From the NCBI RefSeq assembly GCF_011043735.1, contig NZ_JAAKGV010000003.1:62001-126000 (forward strand): a stretch of DNA of 64,000 bases. The letters are read 5' to 3'. Both the position numbers and the translations under genes were made by a program. This DNA comes from Methylobacterium sp. DB0501 (GTDB lineage: Bacteria > Pseudomonadota > Alphaproteobacteria > Rhizobiales > Beijerinckiaceae). The notes beneath the pieces are model-generated. The model did not search any database, was not told the DNA's origin, and saw nothing but the letters and a program-made list of their open reading frames with translations. This document shows, piece by piece, positions 63,811 to 64,000 of the stretch (its first letter is position 1; every line of letters begins with the position of its first letter).

Positions 63811-64000
63811 GCCGCCGCTCTAACAGTCCCGGCCCCGGGTGTCAGGCCGGGCTGAACGTTGCGCAGGCGCATCGGGGGGCGGCTGTCGCTGCGTGATCGC
63901 GCCGGATTTCGCCCGCGTTTCGCGCACCGATATGCTAGCGACGTCATCGGGGTACGACCCGCCGGGTCGTCGACGGAACATGAGGCGGCGCCCCCCTGGC
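63811..64000. other. end of window, no gene supported
   Basis: 190 bases before the window edge. It should contain the promoter of the carbamoyltransferase gene. An ATG at 63980 could begin a plus-strand gene that continues outside, but the visible seven codons do not allow a call. Confidence 0.3.

Overview
The window is very GC-rich and densely coded, with GC at most third codon positions and long antisense open frames that are composition artefacts. The gene set fits an aerobic alphaproteobacterium of the Hyphomicrobiales. The ribosomal block rpsF-rpsR-DUF2232-rplI-dnaB-alr, the RegB/RegA pair, metX-metW, an Lrp-type regulator beside putA, and several families of palindromic intergenic repeats together suggest Methylobacterium or a close relative. 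The genus is an inference: no methanol-oxidation gene lies in the window.

Layout. 1-3.3 kb: end of a thiolase-like gene with its DUF35 partner, then a chemoreceptor. 3.6-8 kb: metX-metW (methionine), a chorismate mutase with an unusual C-terminal half, and an MFS symporter. 8.2-15.4 kb: a cytochrome bo3 quinol oxidase operon (cyoABCD) ending in SURF1, followed by the redox two-component system RegB/RegA. 15.5-20.1 kb: glutaryl-CoA dehydrogenase, a bacterial OGFr-like protein, a Cys-rich exported peptide, dimethylsulfone monooxygenase SfnG and a second acyl-CoA dehydrogenase. 20.4-25.8 kb: the alr-dnaB-rplI-DUF2232-rpsR-rpsF block on the minus strand. 26.3-29.8 kb: DUF2336 protein, a broken chemoreceptor and an intact paralogue. 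29.8-34.4 kb: esterase, HAD phosphatase, lipoprotein, a protein with two HARP-like motifs, PRC-barrel and DUF2721 proteins. 34.8-41 kb: a peptide/opine-type ABC transporter operon with a VOC protein. 41.2-46 kb: degenerate cupredoxin, lone YejE-type permease, DUF4112, aminotransferase, small acetyltransferase, hypothetical. 46.3-52.7 kb: M20 amidohydrolase, HCCA-isomerase-like protein, FAD monooxygenase, glycosyltransferase, type II NADH dehydrogenase. 53-58.3 kb: cysK, an Lrp-type regulator diverging from putA. 58.4-64 kb: MBL hydrolase, beta-hydroxyacid dehydrogenase, carboxymuconolactone decarboxylase-like protein, two small exported proteins and a NodU-type carbamoyltransferase.

How it works together. 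The quinol oxidase, its assembly factor and a quinone/redox-sensing kinase are adjacent, which suggests local redox control of respiration; Ndh and PutA feed the same quinone pool. MetX, CysK and SfnG give a sulfur theme. There is no CRISPR, phage, insertion sequence, tRNA or rRNA that I can support.

The strongest signal outside genes is a set of dispersed palindromic repeats. Three pairs can be aligned within the window (13287-13467 with 39095-39328; 3459-3558 with 59221-59319; 33269-33372 with 34558-34707). In two of these pairs the hairpin arms differ in sequence but keep their pairing, and several copies abut stop codons. One copy separates the binding-protein gene from the permease gene of an ABC operon.
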